DNA from: Stramonita haemastoma
Lineage: Eukaryota > Mollusca > Gastropoda > Neogastropoda > Muricidae
Direction of reading: 5' to 3'
DNA length: 20,000 nt
Assembly (NCBI GenBank): GCA_030674155.1
Contig: CM060317.1
Location: 44,526,665 to 44,546,664, forward strand
Positions within the stretch are counted from its first letter, which is position 1; each line of letters opens with the position of its first letter. The notes under the pieces were generated by a model. It made no database searches. It had not been told where the DNA came from and saw only the letters and a program-made list of their open reading frames with translations. Positions 19,688-20,000 of this stretch are shown in pieces. The position numbers and the translations under genes are program-made.

Positions 19688-20000
19688 ACCAGAAAGGGAG
19701 AGAAGAAAAAAGAAGAAAGAATAGAGAATGAAAGAACGAGACGAGACAGACAGAACTGATGAAGAAGAGAAAAGAAGAGAAGAGAAAAGAAGAGAAGAGA
19801 AGAGAAGAGAAGAGAAGAGAAGAGAGAGAAAGAGAAGAGAAGAGAAGAGAAGAGAGAGAAGAACAAGAGAAGAAAAGACAGGAAGAAACGAAGGAGGAGA
19901 CAAGAGAAGAGAAGAGAAGAGAAGACATGCAAGACAAGAGAAGAAAGAAAAGAGACGAGGGAGAGAGAAGAGAAGACAAGAGAAGAGACGAAGGAAGAAG
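19688..20000 (+). repeat. (AAGAG)n polypurine tract, open at the window edge
   Basis: Purine-rich sequence dominated by AAGAG pentanucleotides, purest at about 19768-19850, with ACAAG and GACAG interruptions. It continues to the end of the window. Confidence 0.95.

Overview
The window looks like non-coding DNA from an animal nuclear genome, dominated by tandem repeats. There is no bacterial gene organisation. By eye, well over half of the sequence is micro- or minisatellite: (CA)n/(TG)n, (GA)n/(CT)n, (GACA)n/(TGTC)n, (CTTT)n, (GGAGA)n, (AAGAG)n, (GATA)n and (CAG)n, plus at least eight minisatellites with units of about 21 to 75 bp. Between the arrays lie tRNA-derived SINE pieces with recognisable pol III A and B boxes, non-LTR-type 3' tails ending in TTGACT repeats, and several unnamed dispersed repeats. 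This mix resembles a mollusc, possibly a gastropod. That assignment is an inference from repeat style, not from any gene.

Layout. 0-2.4 kb: a 42-bp minisatellite, (GA)n, a minus-strand LINE-type tail, (TG)n and (CA)n arrays, a minus-strand SINE head and a 46-bp minisatellite. 2.4-6.0 kb: the first copy of a dispersed repeat that ends in a 26-bp minisatellite, a 27-bp minisatellite, GCAT/CAGG/GACA/GATA/GA arrays, a 90-bp dispersed repeat, a GGAGA tract and a 28-bp minisatellite of 21 copies. 6.0-9.3 kb: CA and TG arrays, a TTGACT-tailed element end, a perfect 11-bp hairpin and a 1.2-kb degenerate 21-bp minisatellite. 9.3-10.05 kb: the only near-complete SINE, between CA arrays. 10.1-15.4 kb: two inverted copies of a compound unit (TGTC-CT-core-GAAA/GA), second copies of both dispersed repeats, a CAG run, a 75-bp-class minisatellite and a second SINE tail. 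15.5-18.1 kb: an AT-rich spacer, a roughly 50-bp repeat that grades into three 0.3-0.4-kb higher-order units each carrying its own TGTC array, a minus-strand tRNA-like head, (CA)n and a third SINE tail. 18.1-20 kb: GACA, GA and AAGAG tracts with two weak exon candidates.

Genes. I could not recognise a protein-coding gene. Most long open frames are translations of simple repeats (His-Thr, Cys-Val, Ser-Leu, Arg-Glu), or of minisatellites whose period keeps frames open. The best exon-like segment is 18632-18746 (+), which has a branch-point-like CTAAT, a pyrimidine tract, an AG acceptor and an AAG/GTGAGG donor. It is only a candidate. I saw no new multi-gene system. The interesting content is repeat biology: microsatellites that recur at fixed places within dispersed elements, and minisatellites apparently expanded from single-copy element segments.
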